NCBI RefSeq assembly: GCF_001426265.1
Contig: NZ_LMDG01000036.1
Location: 101,534 to 165,533 of the forward strand
Direction of reading: 5' to 3'
From: Rhizobium sp. Root1220
GTDB lineage: Bacteria > Pseudomonadota > Alphaproteobacteria > Rhizobiales > Rhizobiaceae
Length of the DNA: 64,000 nt
This document shows, piece after piece, positions 34,131 through 43,553 of the stretch. The notes under the pieces were generated by a model. It was given only the letters and a program-made list of their open reading frames with translations. It searched no databases and had not been told where the DNA came from. The translations under genes and the position numbers were made by a program. Positions within the stretch are counted from its first letter, which is position 1, and each line of letters starts with the position of its first letter.

Positions 34131-35510
34131 ATGGTGACACTCGACTCCCTTCGGCGAGAGGAGCGCTCTGCCGCCCGCGGTTGGCGTTGGCTGAGCCGTT
34201 GGCTGCGCCGTCGCCTTCCAACCGGCATCTACGTTCGCTCCCTGCTCATCATCATCATTCCGATGGTGCTGCTGCAGTCCGTCGTCGCCGCTGTTTTCAT
34301 GGAACGGCACTGGCAGATGGTGACGCAACGGCTATCCATGGCCGTGACGCGCGACATCGCGGCGATCATCCAGATCATCGAAACCTATCCGCAGGATACG
34401 GACTACAGCGAAATCACCCGCATCGCGCGCGATCAGCTTAACCTGCAGATATCCGTCGAACCGGACGGCGATCTGCCGCCGCCGCGGATCAAGCCATTCT
34501 TCTCGATCCTTGACGGCATCCTCAGCGACGAAATAAACGACCAGATTAAGCGGCCATACTGGATCGATACCGTTGGCGACTCCAACCTCGTCGAGATCCG
34601 CATCAAGCTCGAGGACAAGATTTTGCGCGTGCTCGCACGACGCAGCCAGACCTACGCCTCGAACACCCATATCTTCATCGTCTGGATGGTGGGCGCGTCT
34701 CTGGTGCTTATCGGCATATCGATCCTCTTCCTGCGCGGCCAGATCCGCCCGATCGTGTCGCTGGCAAGCGCCGCCGAAAGCTTTGGCAAGGGCCAGAAGG
34801 CCGAAAACTTCTATCCGCGCGGCGCCGATGAGGTTCGCCGCGCCGGCCTCGCCTTCATTCTGATGCGGGAGCGCATCGAGCGCCAGATGGAACAGCGTAC
34901 CGCAATGCTGACGGGCGTCAGCCACGATCTGCGAACCATCCTGACGCGATTCAAGCTGCAGCTGGCGCTGGCCGGCGACAATCCGGATCTGCACGGATTG
35001 AACGATGACGTCAACGATATGCAGTCGATGCTTGAAGCCTACATGGCCTTTGCCCGAACCGAGGTCGAGGAGGATGTCGGCGAACTCAAGCTCAGCGAGC
35101 TATTCGAAAAGCTCGAAGCGGACTTCAGCCTGCACGAAGGAAAGGCGCTGACTTTTTCGATAGAAGGCGACGACAATATTTCAGTGCGGCCGAACGCCTT
35201 TACGCGCCTTGTCACCAACCTGGCCTCCAACGCCCGCCGCTACGCCAACACGCTCAGGATTGATGCCCGACACAGCGCCAAATGGCTGACACTCACCTTT
35301 GACGACGATGGCCCGGGGATACCCGAAAAGAACCGCGAGGACGTCTTCAAGCCGTTCTTCAGGCTCGACGAGGCCAGAAACCTCGATGCGTCCGGCACCG
35401 GCCTCGGCCTCGCCATCGCCCGCGACATCGCCCGCAGCCACGGCGGCAACGTTACGCTAGGCGACAGCCCGCTTGGCGGCCTGCGCGCAACCGTTCGCCT
35501 CCCCGCATGA
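34131..35510 (+). CDS. Sensor histidine kinase of the PetR operon
   Basis: 459-aa inner-membrane kinase. Two membrane helices (about 40-62 and 183-205) frame a periplasmic domain of about 120 residues; then a HAMP domain, the phosphoacceptor His in LTGVSHDLRTILTRFKLQL, and the ATPase domain with N box (LVTNLASNARRYA), DDDGPGIP and GTGLGLAIARDI. It starts 29 nt after petR and ends in an ATGA overlap with the next gene, so it is part of the same operon. The EnvZ-like layout suggests an envelope signal, unknown. Confidence 0.9.
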   Translation: MVTLDSLRREERSAARGWRWLSRWLRRRLPTGIYVRSLLIIIIPMVLLQSVVAAVFMERHWQMVTQRLSMAVTRDIAAIIQIIETYPQDTDYSEITRIARDQLNLQISVEPDGDLPPPRIKPFFSILDGILSDEINDQIKRPYWIDTVGDSNLVEIRIKLEDKILRVLARRSQTYASNTHIFIVWMVGASLVLIGISILFLRGQIRPIVSLASAAESFGKGQKAENFYPRGADEVRRAGLAFILMRERIERQMEQRTAMLTGVSHDLRTILTRFKLQLALAGDNPDLHGLNDDVNDMQSMLEAYMAFARTEVEEDVGELKLSELFEKLEADFSLHEGKALTFSIEGDDNISVRPNAFTRLVTNLASNARRYANTLRIDARHSAKWLTLTFDDDGPGIPEKNREDVFKPFFRLDEARNLDASGTGLGLAIARDIARSHGGNVTLGDSPLGGLRATVRLPA

Positions 35511-36100
35511 GTCCGCAAATGACGATCGATCCGATGCAGATGAAATGGTTCAATCCGCCCCCCTTCGCAGAACGGCGCGAAGACGGGTTGCATGCCCGCT
35601 CAGGCGCGAGGACCGACTTCTGGCAGGGCACCTATTACGGCTTCCATCGCGACAACGGACATTTCCTGCATCAGCAGCGCCGAGGCGACTTCACCGCCGA
35701 GCTCTGCTTTTCCGGACGCTACCAGGAACTCTACGACCAAGCCGGCCTTATGGTGCGCGCCGACGCTGCCCACTGGATGAAATGCGGTATCGAATACACC
35801 GATGGCGCCATGCATTTCAGCGTTGTCGTCACCAACGGCAACTCCGACTGGTCGGCCTTTCGCATCGATCACGACTTCGAGCGGATGTCGGTGCGCGTAA
35901 CGCGAAACGGCGACGCGCTCTTCATTCAATACAAGACCGAAAGTATGGCGGTATGGCGCATGGCCCGGCTCGCCTGGTTTGATCCGTCATTCGAAGAAGT
36001 TGGCGTCGGTCCGGTCTTCTGTTCGCCGCAGCGCGAAGGCTTCGAAGCCGTGTTCCATGATTTCTCTTTGGCGGACCCGCTGTCGCGCGACATCCACTGA
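35507..36100 (+). CDS. DUF1349 family protein (concanavalin-like fold)
   Basis: 197-aa cytoplasmic beta-sandwich protein of the DUF1349 family (yeast/Bacillus YesU-like). Typical segments are MKWFNPPPF, DFTAELCFSGRYQELYDQAG, LMVRADAAHWMKCGIEYTDG and the closing GPVFCSPQREGFEAVFHDF. The ATG overlaps the stop of the kinase gene (ATGA). Possibly a carbohydrate-binding protein; its place behind a two-component system does not reveal its job. Convergent with csaA with no spacer. Confidence 0.85.
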   Translation: MSPQMTIDPMQMKWFNPPPFAERREDGLHARSGARTDFWQGTYYGFHRDNGHFLHQQRRGDFTAELCFSGRYQELYDQAGLMVRADAAHWMKCGIEYTDGAMHFSVVVTNGNSDWSAFRIDHDFERMSVRVTRNGDALFIQYKTESMAVWRMARLAWFDPSFEEVGVGPVFCSPQREGFEAVFHDFSLADPLSRDIH

Positions 36101-36442
36101 CTACATCAGTTTCTTGCCGTTCGGCACCGGCTTGTCGGTGGCCGCGAGAACAATCGCACTCGCCTCGTCCTCGAAGCCAAGCGTCAGGACTTCCGAGCGG
36201 AACGGACCAATCTGGCGTGGCGGGAAGTTGACGACACCCAGCACCTGTCGACCGACCAGGCTCTCCAGCGTGTAGTGGACGGTGATCTGTGCGGAGGACT
36301 TCTTGACCCCGACTTCCGGCCCGAAGTCGATCAGCAGCTTGACCGCCGGTTTGCGCGCTTCCGGAAATGGGCTCGCCTCGACAATGGTCCCGACACGAAT
36401 GTCGACGCGCTCAAAATCGGAATAGGTGATTTCGTCAGCCAT
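36101..36442 (-). CDS. csaA: tRNA-binding protein CsaA
   Basis: 113-aa OB-fold protein related to the C-terminal domain of methionyl-tRNA synthetase. Motifs: FERVDIRVGTIVEASPFPEA, SSAQITVHY, VLGVVNFPPRQIGPFRSE. In other bacteria CsaA dimers bind tRNA and show chaperone or export-related activity. proC lies 8 nt upstream on the same strand, giving a ybjN-proC-csaA operon. Confidence 0.92.
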   Translation of the reverse strand: MADEITYSDFERVDIRVGTIVEASPFPEARKPAVKLLIDFGPEVGVKKSSAQITVHYTLESLVGRQVLGVVNFPPRQIGPFRSEVLTLGFEDEASAIVLAATDKPVPNGKKLM

Positions 36443-36450
36443 TTGTGCCC

Positions 36451-37269
36451 TCAGCCAGCAAGCTCTTCGGCGCGCTTGCGCGCAGCGGCGAGCGCCTTGT
36501 CGAACAGCGGCTGCATGGCATCATCGGCCATCAGCACAGAAAGCGCCGCAGCGGTCGTGCCGCCCGGCGAGGTAACGTTCTGGCGCAAGCGCGAAGCGTC
36601 GTCGGGGGACTGGTGCAAGAGTTCACCAGCCCCCGCGACCGTTTCCCGCGCAAGACGCATGGCAAGGTCCGCCTGCAGGCCAAGTTTACGGCCTGCTTCT
36701 GCCATGCACTCGACGAGATAAAACACATAGGCGGGTCCGCTGCCCGACAACGCCGTGACGGCGTCTATGTCAGACTCGGCCGGAACCCACTCGACTGGAC
36801 CGGATACGCTCAGAAGAGAATGAACGCGTCCGCGCTGGGCATCGCCGACGCGGTCGTTGGCAAACGCGCCGGTTACGCCGCGACCCACCATGGCGGGCGT
36901 ATTCGGCATGGCACGAACCATGGCAGCTTCGCCGAGATGCGCCTCTAGAAAACCGAGCGTCTTGCCGGCAGCGACCGAAACCACGACCGTTTCAGGACCG
37001 ACTGTACTCCTCACCGGCGGAAGCACGCTCTCCATCACCTGCGGCTTGACTGCAAGGAAGAGAACACCGGCGATCAGATCGGCAGGCACCGCTGTGACAT
37101 GCGTTGCACCAGCATCATTGATCGTCTTCATCATCTGCGCGGAAGGGCCGGGATCGACAACGACCACGGACGAACCCGGGACGCCGCTCTTCAGCCAGCC
37201 GGTGAGCATCGCGCCACCCATATTGCCGGCACCGATGAGAACGACAGGCCCTGCGGATTCGGATGACAT
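36451..37269 (-). CDS. proC: Pyrroline-5-carboxylate reductase
   Basis: Last step of proline synthesis: NAD(P)H reduction of pyrroline-5-carboxylate. 272 aa with the N-terminal Rossmann motif VLIGAGNMGGAML, RAMPNTPAMVGRG, and the C-terminal signature ALSGSGPAYVFYLVECMAEA and SPGGTTAAAL. The ATG directly follows the stop of the YbjN gene with no spacer, so the two are translationally coupled. Confidence 0.97.
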   Translation of the reverse strand: MSSESAGPVVLIGAGNMGGAMLTGWLKSGVPGSSVVVVDPGPSAQMMKTINDAGATHVTAVPADLIAGVLFLAVKPQVMESVLPPVRSTVGPETVVVSVAAGKTLGFLEAHLGEAAMVRAMPNTPAMVGRGVTGAFANDRVGDAQRGRVHSLLSVSGPVEWVPAESDIDAVTALSGSGPAYVFYLVECMAEAGRKLGLQADLAMRLARETVAGAGELLHQSPDDASRLRQNVTSPGGTTAAALSVLMADDAMQPLFDKALAAARKRAEELAG

Positions 37270-37770
37270 TTATGCCTCGCCGACCGTTTCGAAAAGCACC
37301 GCTTCCATGGCGCGGTTCGCGTCCATACCGGACCAGATGACAAACTGGAACGCTTGGAAATAGGCTTCGCAAGTATCGAGCGCACTGCCCAACAGCACTT
37401 CGACCTGGCGGTTGGTCGGCTCTGCACCGCCAGCCAGAAGCAGCGACTGTCGGAAGATGATCACATCCTCCTGGCGCCACACGTCGAAGTGACCCATCAG
37501 CACCTGGCCGTTGATGGCCGCGAGCAGCTTGGTCACCTCATTCATCCGCAGGTCGGGAACCCTGACGTCGAAGGCGCAACCGAGATGCAACGCTTCGAAC
37601 TCTTCCATCCAGGAAAAGGAAACGTGGTAGTCGGTCCACTTGCCTTCGACCGTCATGGCGATCTCGTCATCGCCCGACCGCTCGAAAGCCCAGTCGTTGT
37701 TGGCGGCGACGTACTCGATCATATCGACCGGGTTCGACTGACGCTCGACTTCCAATTCCATGAGGCTCAT
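37270..37770 (-). CDS. YbjN domain-containing protein
   Basis: 166-aa cytoplasmic protein with the type III secretion chaperone-like YbjN fold: NPVDMIEYVAANNDWAFERS, MTVEGKWTDYHVSFSWMEE and HFDVWRQEDVIIFRQSLLLAGG. Conserved upstream of proC in rhizobia. YbjN in E. coli influences motility and stress traits; molecular role unknown. Confidence 0.9.
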   Translation of the reverse strand: MSLMELEVERQSNPVDMIEYVAANNDWAFERSGDDEIAMTVEGKWTDYHVSFSWMEEFEALHLGCAFDVRVPDLRMNEVTKLLAAINGQVLMGHFDVWRQEDVIIFRQSLLLAGGAEPTNRQVEVLLGSALDTCEAYFQAFQFVIWSGMDANRAMEAVLFETVGEA

Positions 37771-38162
37771 GCAGCACCTTCTTGACCGGAGTGAATACGA
37801 ACCGCTTGGTCAACGACGACACAAGAAAGAACAAACTCAGCTACCGGAAACCACCAACCCAGATGATCGTTGAACCGCTGTCAGACTTACGCAACTAACC
37901 TGTCCGAAGCTTACCAACTGTACGAATCATCATTTAAAATCAGTGTATAACGGGCTTGCCGACACGCCAGCCCCCTGAGAGCCGATTTAGCGAACGGCAC
38001 TGTGGAAAGGTGTTGGGAATTCGATTCAGGAGGAGGGTTTAAACGACTCTGCGCATTGGCTTTTTTGGCAGTGTCCACAGGTGGAAAAACTCACACCCAA
38101 TTTCGGCTGTAGCCGCGGCGTGTCTCATAAAGGCCACACCGCAGGCTGTGCCAGATCGGGAA
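37771..38162. other. 392-nt intergenic region, nothing identified
   Basis: Lies between the start of the minus-strand ybjN operon and the end of ubiK. It must hold the ybjN promoter, but no clear -35/-10 pair, terminator, repeat or RNA was recognised. No supported reading frame. Confidence 0.4.
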
Positions 38163-38423
38163 TTACTTCCCCTTGGCTGCAAGCTTCGCTTCCAGCGCCG
38201 CAATCCGGGCGAGAAGCGCATCATTTTCATCACGCGCCTTGATCGCCATTTCACGAACGACCTCGAATTCCTCGCGCTTGACGACGTCCATGCTGTTCAG
38301 CCAGCGTTCGGCCTGTGCGCTGAAGGCCGTCTCGACCTCCTTGCGCACGCCCTGGGCGGCACCTGCTGCATCCGTCATCAGCTTCGCGAACTCGTCCATG
38401 ATGCGGTTTGCTCCAGTCGTCAT
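38163..38423 (-). CDS. ubiK: Accessory factor UbiK family protein
   Basis: 86-aa protein of the BMFP/YqiC family. MTTGANRIMDEFAKLMTDAA forms an amphipathic helix and the C-terminal half (DENDALLARIAALEAKLAAKGK) a trimeric coiled coil. In Proteobacteria UbiK supports aerobic ubiquinone biosynthesis as a membrane-associated partner of UbiJ. Divergent from lgt. Confidence 0.9.
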   Translation of the reverse strand: MTTGANRIMDEFAKLMTDAAGAAQGVRKEVETAFSAQAERWLNSMDVVKREEFEVVREMAIKARDENDALLARIAALEAKLAAKGK

Positions 38424-38616
38424 GGCGGCTTACTCCCTTTGCATAGATGAATTATGGCCTTTTCCAGCCTCTGAAGAATGAGGTAGGGCCTGGCCATCGA
38501 GGATGCAAGCGCTTTGCTCTGGATAAGCCAGCCTCGCCATGCACATCGTCAACAATCGACTTGACCGCTTTTGCTGCCAGGGTCATCTTCCGCGCTCATC
38601 AACGGATGGGAACACC

Positions 38617-39465
38617 TTGCCGACAGCTGCCAATCTTCTTGCCATCATGCCCTTCCCCGACATCGACCCGATCGCATTTTCGATTGGGCCACTTTCGATT
38701 CACTGGTACGGGCTGGCTTATGTCGCCGGCATCATGCTTGGCTGGTATTATGCGCGCTTGCTCGCCGGCAATCGCAAGCTCTGGCCGGCCGATAGCTCGC
38801 CAATCACCAGGACGCAGCTCGACGACTTCATCGTCTGGGTCGCGCTCGGCATCGTTCTCGGTGGCCGCATCGGCTACATCCTGTTCTATGATATGCCCGC
38901 AATCATCGAAAGCCCGATCCGGGCGATACAGATCTGGAACGGCGGCATGTCCTTCCACGGCGGCCTGGCTGGCACGACGATCGCGATGATCATCTTTGCG
39001 CGACGCAACGGCATACCGTTGTGGAGCCTGTTCGATATCGTTTCGGCCGTGGTTCCGATCGGCCTTTTCTTTGGCCGCATTGCCAACTTCATCAACGGCG
39101 AATTGTGGGGTCGGCTGACCGATGTCCCCTGGGCGGTGGTATTTCCGACCGGCGGCCCGTTTGCACGCCATCCGAGCCAGCTCTACGAAGCTGGTCTTGA
39201 GGGCATCGTGTTGCTCCTCGTCCTGGGCGTGCTGATCTATGCGTTCCGTGCGCTGAAAACGCCTGGGTTCATTACCGGCGTTTTCGTTTGCGGCTACGCG
39301 CTGTCGCGCATTTTCGTTGAATTCTTCCGCGAACCGGATGCCCAGCTCGGTTATCTTCTTGGCACCGACTGGCTTACCATGGGCATGGTCCTTTCCACTC
39401 CCATGATTCTACTGGGCATCTGGGCCATGGTCCGCGCCCGCCGTCAGGCTGCCTTGCAGCACTGA
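38617..39465 (+). CDS. lgt: Prolipoprotein diacylglyceryl transferase
   Basis: Inner-membrane enzyme that transfers diacylglyceryl from phosphatidylglycerol to the lipobox Cys of prolipoproteins. Seven membrane helices; conserved HGGLAG (start of the H-bonding loop) and the signature GRIANFINGELWGR. TTG at 38617 gives an N-terminus like other rhizobial Lgt proteins (about 282 aa); an upstream ATG at 38539 and an internal ATG at 38647 are alternatives. First gene of an lgt-methyltransferase operon. Two likely lipoprotein substrates are encoded a few kb downstream. Confidence 0.92.
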   Translation: MPTAANLLAIMPFPDIDPIAFSIGPLSIHWYGLAYVAGIMLGWYYARLLAGNRKLWPADSSPITRTQLDDFIVWVALGIVLGGRIGYILFYDMPAIIESPIRAIQIWNGGMSFHGGLAGTTIAMIIFARRNGIPLWSLFDIVSAVVPIGLFFGRIANFINGELWGRLTDVPWAVVFPTGGPFARHPSQLYEAGLEGIVLLLVLGVLIYAFRALKTPGFITGVFVCGYALSRIFVEFFREPDAQLGYLLGTDWLTMGMVLSTPMILLGIWAMVRARRQAALQH

Positions 39466-39491
39466 TCGCAGCCATTGGAGGGAGGACTACC

Positions 39492-40592
39492 ATGACCACC
39501 CCGCTCGGTGAGAAGATCAAGGCTATCATCCAGGCAAACGGGCCGATCAGCGTCACAGACTATTTCTCTCTGTGCCTTGCCGACCCCGAACAGGGCTATT
39601 ACAGGACGCGCGAACCATTCGGCAGCGCCGGCGACTTCGTAACTGCCCCCGAGGTCAGCCAGCTTTTCGGCGAGATGATCGGCGTCTTCATCGTTCATGC
39701 CTGGCAACAGCATGGAACCCCCACCGGTGTTCGTCTTGTCGAGATCGGCCCCGGTCGCGGCACCATGATGGCGGACATGTTGCGCGTCATTGCCAAGCTC
39801 GCGCCACCGCTCGCCGAGAGTATGACCGTGCATCTTGTCGAAACCAGCGAACGACTGCGCGATATCCAGAAGGAAACACTCGCCTCACATGGCGACCAAG
39901 TCAGCTGGCATGAAAGCTTCGATGAAATCCCGCCCGGCGTCAGTTTGATTGCCGCCAACGAGCTTTTCGATGCCATCCCGATCCGGCAGTTCGTCAAGAC
40001 GGCGACGGGCTTTCGTGAGCGCATGGTCGGCCTGGATGCTGACGGCGAACTGGCATTCGGCGCCGGGGCAGCAGCCATTGATCCGGACCTTCTGCCCGGA
40101 CCCGTGCAAAACGTTCCGGCCGGAACGCTGTTCGAAATCTCGCCGGCCCGCCAGTCGGTGATGCTCGCGATATGCGAACGGCTGAAAGCCTTTGGCGGTA
40201 GCGCTTTGGCCATTGATTACGGACATCTGGTGACAGGTTTCGGCGACACCCTGCAGGCCGTGCGCATGCATGAATTTGACCCGCCACTGGCTCATCCAGG
40301 CGAAGCTGACCTCACCAGCCACGTTGACTTCCAGGCGCTTGCGGAGACCGCGGTTTCTGCCGGGATGCATCTCAACGGTGCGCTGCATCAGGGCGACTTC
40401 CTCGTCGGACTGGGCATCCTCGACCGAGCTGCGGTACTCGGCCGTGACAGGGAACTACACACGCAACAGATCATACAGACCGCTGTAGATCGGTTGGCCG
40501 GGGAAGGAGAAGGACGAATGGGCGAATTGTTCAAGGTGATGGCAGTCTCGCACCCTGCGCTCGATCTCATGCCCTTCCGTCCAGTGGATTGA
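39492..40592 (+). CDS. SAM-dependent methyltransferase, MidA/NDUFAF7 family
   Basis: 366-aa class I methyltransferase. Family start GPISVTDYFSLCLADPEQGYY and GDFVTAPEVSQLFGEMIGVF, SAM-binding VEIGPGRGTMMADMLR, and NELFDAIPIRQF are all present. The mitochondrial homologue symmetrically dimethylates an arginine of complex I subunit NDUFS2; the bacterial substrate may be NuoD-like but is unproven. Starts 26 nt after lgt, conserved order lgt-midA-pgeF. Confidence 0.92.
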   Translation: MTTPLGEKIKAIIQANGPISVTDYFSLCLADPEQGYYRTREPFGSAGDFVTAPEVSQLFGEMIGVFIVHAWQQHGTPTGVRLVEIGPGRGTMMADMLRVIAKLAPPLAESMTVHLVETSERLRDIQKETLASHGDQVSWHESFDEIPPGVSLIAANELFDAIPIRQFVKTATGFRERMVGLDADGELAFGAGAAAIDPDLLPGPVQNVPAGTLFEISPARQSVMLAICERLKAFGGSALAIDYGHLVTGFGDTLQAVRMHEFDPPLAHPGEADLTSHVDFQALAETAVSAGMHLNGALHQGDFLVGLGILDRAAVLGRDRELHTQQIIQTAVDRLAGEGEGRMGELFKVMAVSHPALDLMPFRPVD

Positions 40593-40683
40593 CATCGCAC
40601 GCGTCGAAGCCAACATTCGGCGCAATCCGCAATGCCTTGCCAAGCGAACGGCACAAACACCTCAAGCAACCCTGGAATTTTCT

Positions 40684-41478
40684 ATGACGCATGCTGTATC
40701 TCCGGCACCAATCCAAAGCGCGCTGCTGACAGAAGCAACCGGCGACACAATTCTCCACGGTTACTTCACACGCCACGGCGGAGTTTCCGAAGGCATCTAC
40801 CGCGGACTGAACGTTGGCCTCGGCTCGAACGATGAGCGCGACAGGGTTCACGAAAACCGCCGCCGGGTGGCGAGCTGGTTCAAACTGCCTGTAGACCGGA
40901 TGGCGACAGTGCATCAGGTTCATTCCTCCGATGTCGTCACCGTCGATGAGAACTATGACGGGACGCGTCCTTCGGCCGACGCGATGGTCACGGCAGCACC
41001 CGGCATCGCGCTTGGCGTGCTGGCTGCCGACTGCGGACCGATCCTCTTCGCAGACGCGGAGAAGCGCGTCATCGGCGCAGCACATGCCGGTTGGAAGGGA
41101 GCGCTGACCGGCGTCCTCGAAAACACCATCGACGCCATGACACGCCTTGGTGCGCGGCGGGAATCGATCGTAGCCTGCCTCGGTCCTTCGATCAGCCAGG
41201 CCAGCTATGAAGTCGGCCCGGAATTCGTCGATCGTTTTGTGGCGCAGGATCCAACCTACGAACGCTACTTCGTGGCTTCACCCAAGCCGGGACATGCGAT
41301 GTTCGATCTGCCGGCGCTCACGGTGGATCGGCTCCGCGCTGCCGGCGTCAGGGCGGAATGCCTCGGGATTTGCACCTATCCCGACAGCGAGCGCTTCTTT
41401 TCCTACCGCCGGACCACACATAACAAAGAGCCTGACTATGGCAGGCAGATTTCAGCGATTGCCATAAGGGAGATTTGA
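40684..41478 (+). CDS. pgeF: Peptidoglycan editing factor PgeF (laccase-domain)
   Basis: 264-aa protein of the YfiH family. The metal/catalytic triad is visible as VHQVHSSDVV, LAADCGPILFAD and AAHAGWKGAL (His, Cys, His). It was formerly called polyphenol oxidase; current evidence in E. coli points to cleaving mis-incorporated L-Ser from peptidoglycan precursors, and related enzymes act on purine nucleosides. Located between lgt-midA and an M24 peptidase gene. Confidence 0.93.
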   Translation: MTHAVSPAPIQSALLTEATGDTILHGYFTRHGGVSEGIYRGLNVGLGSNDERDRVHENRRRVASWFKLPVDRMATVHQVHSSDVVTVDENYDGTRPSADAMVTAAPGIALGVLAADCGPILFADAEKRVIGAAHAGWKGALTGVLENTIDAMTRLGARRESIVACLGPSISQASYEVGPEFVDRFVAQDPTYERYFVASPKPGHAMFDLPALTVDRLRAAGVRAECLGICTYPDSERFFSYRRTTHNKEPDYGRQISAIAIREI

Positions 41479-41483
41479 GCGGC

Positions 41484-42635
41484 ATGGCCCTCCATTTCGA
41501 AAAGCCCGAATTTGCCACTCGTCTGGCGCGCCTGACCGACAAGATGCGGGAGGAGAAACTCGACGCCATCCTGCTCTTCGCCCAGGAAAGCATGTACTGG
41601 CTCACCGGATACGACACGTTCGGCTACTGCTTTTTCCAGACGCTCGTTGTCAAGGCGGATGGCACCATGGCGTTGATCACGCGCTCCGCCGATCTGCGCC
41701 AGGCAAAGCAGACATCGATCCTTGACAACATCCAGGTCTGGGTCGATCGCGTTAATGCCGATCCGACACTGGATCTGAAGAACCTCCTGGTCGAGATGGA
41801 CCTGCTTGGCGCCCGGATCGGCGTCGAGTACGACACCCACGGCATGACGGGCCGCGTCGCGCGGCTGCTCGATGCGCAGCTGATGGCGTTCGCTCAGGTC
41901 GTCGACGCCTCCTATCTCGTCAGTCGCCTGCGCCTGATCAAGAGCCCCGCCGAGATCGTCTATGTGGAGCGCGCAGCGGCGCTTGCCGACGATGCGCTCG
42001 ACGCCGCCATTGCTCTGACCAAGCCGGGCGCCGACGAAGCGGATATCCTCGCGGCGATGCAGGGCGCGGTTTTTGCAGGCGGCGGCGATTATCCCGCCAA
42101 CGAATTCATCATCGGCTCCGCCGAGGACGCACTCCTCTGCCGCTACAAGGCCGGCCGCCGCAAGCTCGACACCAATGATCAACTGACCCTTGAATGGGCC
42201 GGAGCCTTTGCGCACTACCACGCGGGGATGATGCGCACGATCGTCATCGGCGAACCCACCTATCGCCACCGAGAGCTATACAACGCCTGCCTCGAGACCA
42301 TCCGGGCGATTGAAACCGTTCTGAAGCCGGGCTACAGCTTCGGTGATGTCTTCGACATGCACGCCAGGATCATGGATGAGCGTGGCCTCGCCCGCCACCG
42401 GCTCAACGCCTGCGGCTATTCGCTTGGGGCGCGTTTCTCTCCGTCATGGATGGAGCACCAGATGTTCCATGTCGGCAACCCGCAGCTGATCGAGCCCGAC
42501 ATGTCGCTGTTCGTGCACATGATCATCATGGACTCCGACACAGGCACCGCAATGACGCTTGGCCAGACATACCTGACGACCGGCGACGCGCCCCGCGCAC
42601 TCTCCCGCCATTCGCTCGACTTCATCAGCGCCTGA
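41484..42635 (+). CDS. M24 family metallopeptidase (Xaa-Pro peptidase-like)
   Basis: 383-aa pita-bread-fold protein with an N-terminal creatinase-like domain (FETRLARLTDKM-like start FATRLARLTDKMREEKLDAI) and a C-terminal catalytic domain with AGAFAHYHAGMMRTIVIGEP. The first usual metal Asp position reads LEWAGAFAHYHAG, so the standard dimetal ligand set looks altered and the peptidase activity is uncertain; other creatinase-fold hydrolases share such changes. ATG at 41484 lies 5 nt after the pgeF stop, so coupled expression is likely. Confidence 0.85.
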   Translation: MALHFEKPEFATRLARLTDKMREEKLDAILLFAQESMYWLTGYDTFGYCFFQTLVVKADGTMALITRSADLRQAKQTSILDNIQVWVDRVNADPTLDLKNLLVEMDLLGARIGVEYDTHGMTGRVARLLDAQLMAFAQVVDASYLVSRLRLIKSPAEIVYVERAAALADDALDAAIALTKPGADEADILAAMQGAVFAGGGDYPANEFIIGSAEDALLCRYKAGRRKLDTNDQLTLEWAGAFAHYHAGMMRTIVIGEPTYRHRELYNACLETIRAIETVLKPGYSFGDVFDMHARIMDERGLARHRLNACGYSLGARFSPSWMEHQMFHVGNPQLIEPDMSLFVHMIIMDSDTGTAMTLGQTYLTTGDAPRALSRHSLDFISA

Positions 42636-42664
42636 CGCAAACCTTCACCGGCAACAATCCGGAA

Positions 42665-42693
42665 TTGACCTGGACAGTCCCGACCGTCATAAA
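42665..42693 (+). promoter_or_regulatory. Candidate sigma-70-type promoter
   Basis: TTGACC (42665-42670), 17-nt spacer, CATAAA (42688-42693), located 44 nt before the lipoprotein start codon. The match to the alphaproteobacterial consensus is fair in the -35 and partial in the -10. Confidence 0.4.
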
Positions 42694-42737
42694 GTGATCG
42701 GGGCTGACGAATGCATGACGGAAGGACGAAATAAGGG

Positions 42738-43553
42738 ATGACGCGAGCTGCGACTGCTCCGATGCTCTTTGCCTGCCTTGCCCTGCTATCAGCCTGCAAC
42801 ACGACCGACGCCCTCGTTCCCCTTGTCGACATCGGCGATTCCTCCGCAAGCATTCGGTCCTCTCCCGTTACCCAGAGCGAGGCCGAGCGCATGGCGGGCG
42901 CCCGGCCGCGACAGGCGTTCACGGCGGAACCGCGGCAAGGCGGATATCATCCTCTTTACAATCAGCAGGCCTATGTACGCGGCTCCGGAGCGCCTCCCAC
43001 CACGATGGAAGCGCAGGCACTGGCACTGAACAGCAGTACACCGTCTCCCGGCACTTCCGTGCCGATCGAGGCACAGCCACTTTCCGAACCGGTATCGAAC
43101 GCCCAGGCCGAAGAAGAAGACATGGTGGAAACACCGGCGCGTCAGCCGACGCGCACGGCGGCGCTCAATACCAGCACGCCGGAAACGCGCACGACTGTCC
43201 GGTTCCTGCCGATCATCGGCGCTCCTGTTCAGGCCGTCACGCCGCTCTCCCGCCAGCTGGGCTCTGAAGCCAGGTCGCACGGCTTTTCCATCAAGAGCTC
43301 GAACGACAACAGCAGTGCATATATTCTCAAGGGCTACCTCTCGGCCTTTTCCGACAGCGGCAAGGTAACGGTCGTCTACGTCTGGGACGTGCTCGACAAT
43401 ACCGGCGCTCGATTGCACCGCATACAGGGTCAGGAAAGCGTACCCTCGGCGGCACAGGATCCATGGGCCGCCGTACCCGCCTCCGTGATGCAGCAAATCG
43501 CCTCGAAAACGATCACCGAGTTTTCCTCGTGGCGACAGGCTCGGGACGGCTAA
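42738..43553 (+). CDS. Hypothetical lipoprotein
   Basis: 271-aa protein with a lipoprotein signal (PMLFACLALLSAC, lipobox LSAC). A low-complexity Ser/Thr/Pro/Glu linker (about 60-145) leads to a C-terminal globular part (VRFLPIIGAPVQAVTPLSRQ ... SSAYILKGYLSAFSDSGK ... YVWDVLDNTGARLHRIQGQE). This conserved region is common upstream of prs in rhizobia, function unknown. Probably anchored in the periplasm. Confidence 0.8.
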   Translation: MTRAATAPMLFACLALLSACNTTDALVPLVDIGDSSASIRSSPVTQSEAERMAGARPRQAFTAEPRQGGYHPLYNQQAYVRGSGAPPTTMEAQALALNSSTPSPGTSVPIEAQPLSEPVSNAQAEEEDMVETPARQPTRTAALNTSTPETRTTVRFLPIIGAPVQAVTPLSRQLGSEARSHGFSIKSSNDNSSAYILKGYLSAFSDSGKVTVVYVWDVLDNTGARLHRIQGQESVPSAAQDPWAAVPASVMQQIASKTITEFSSWRQARDG

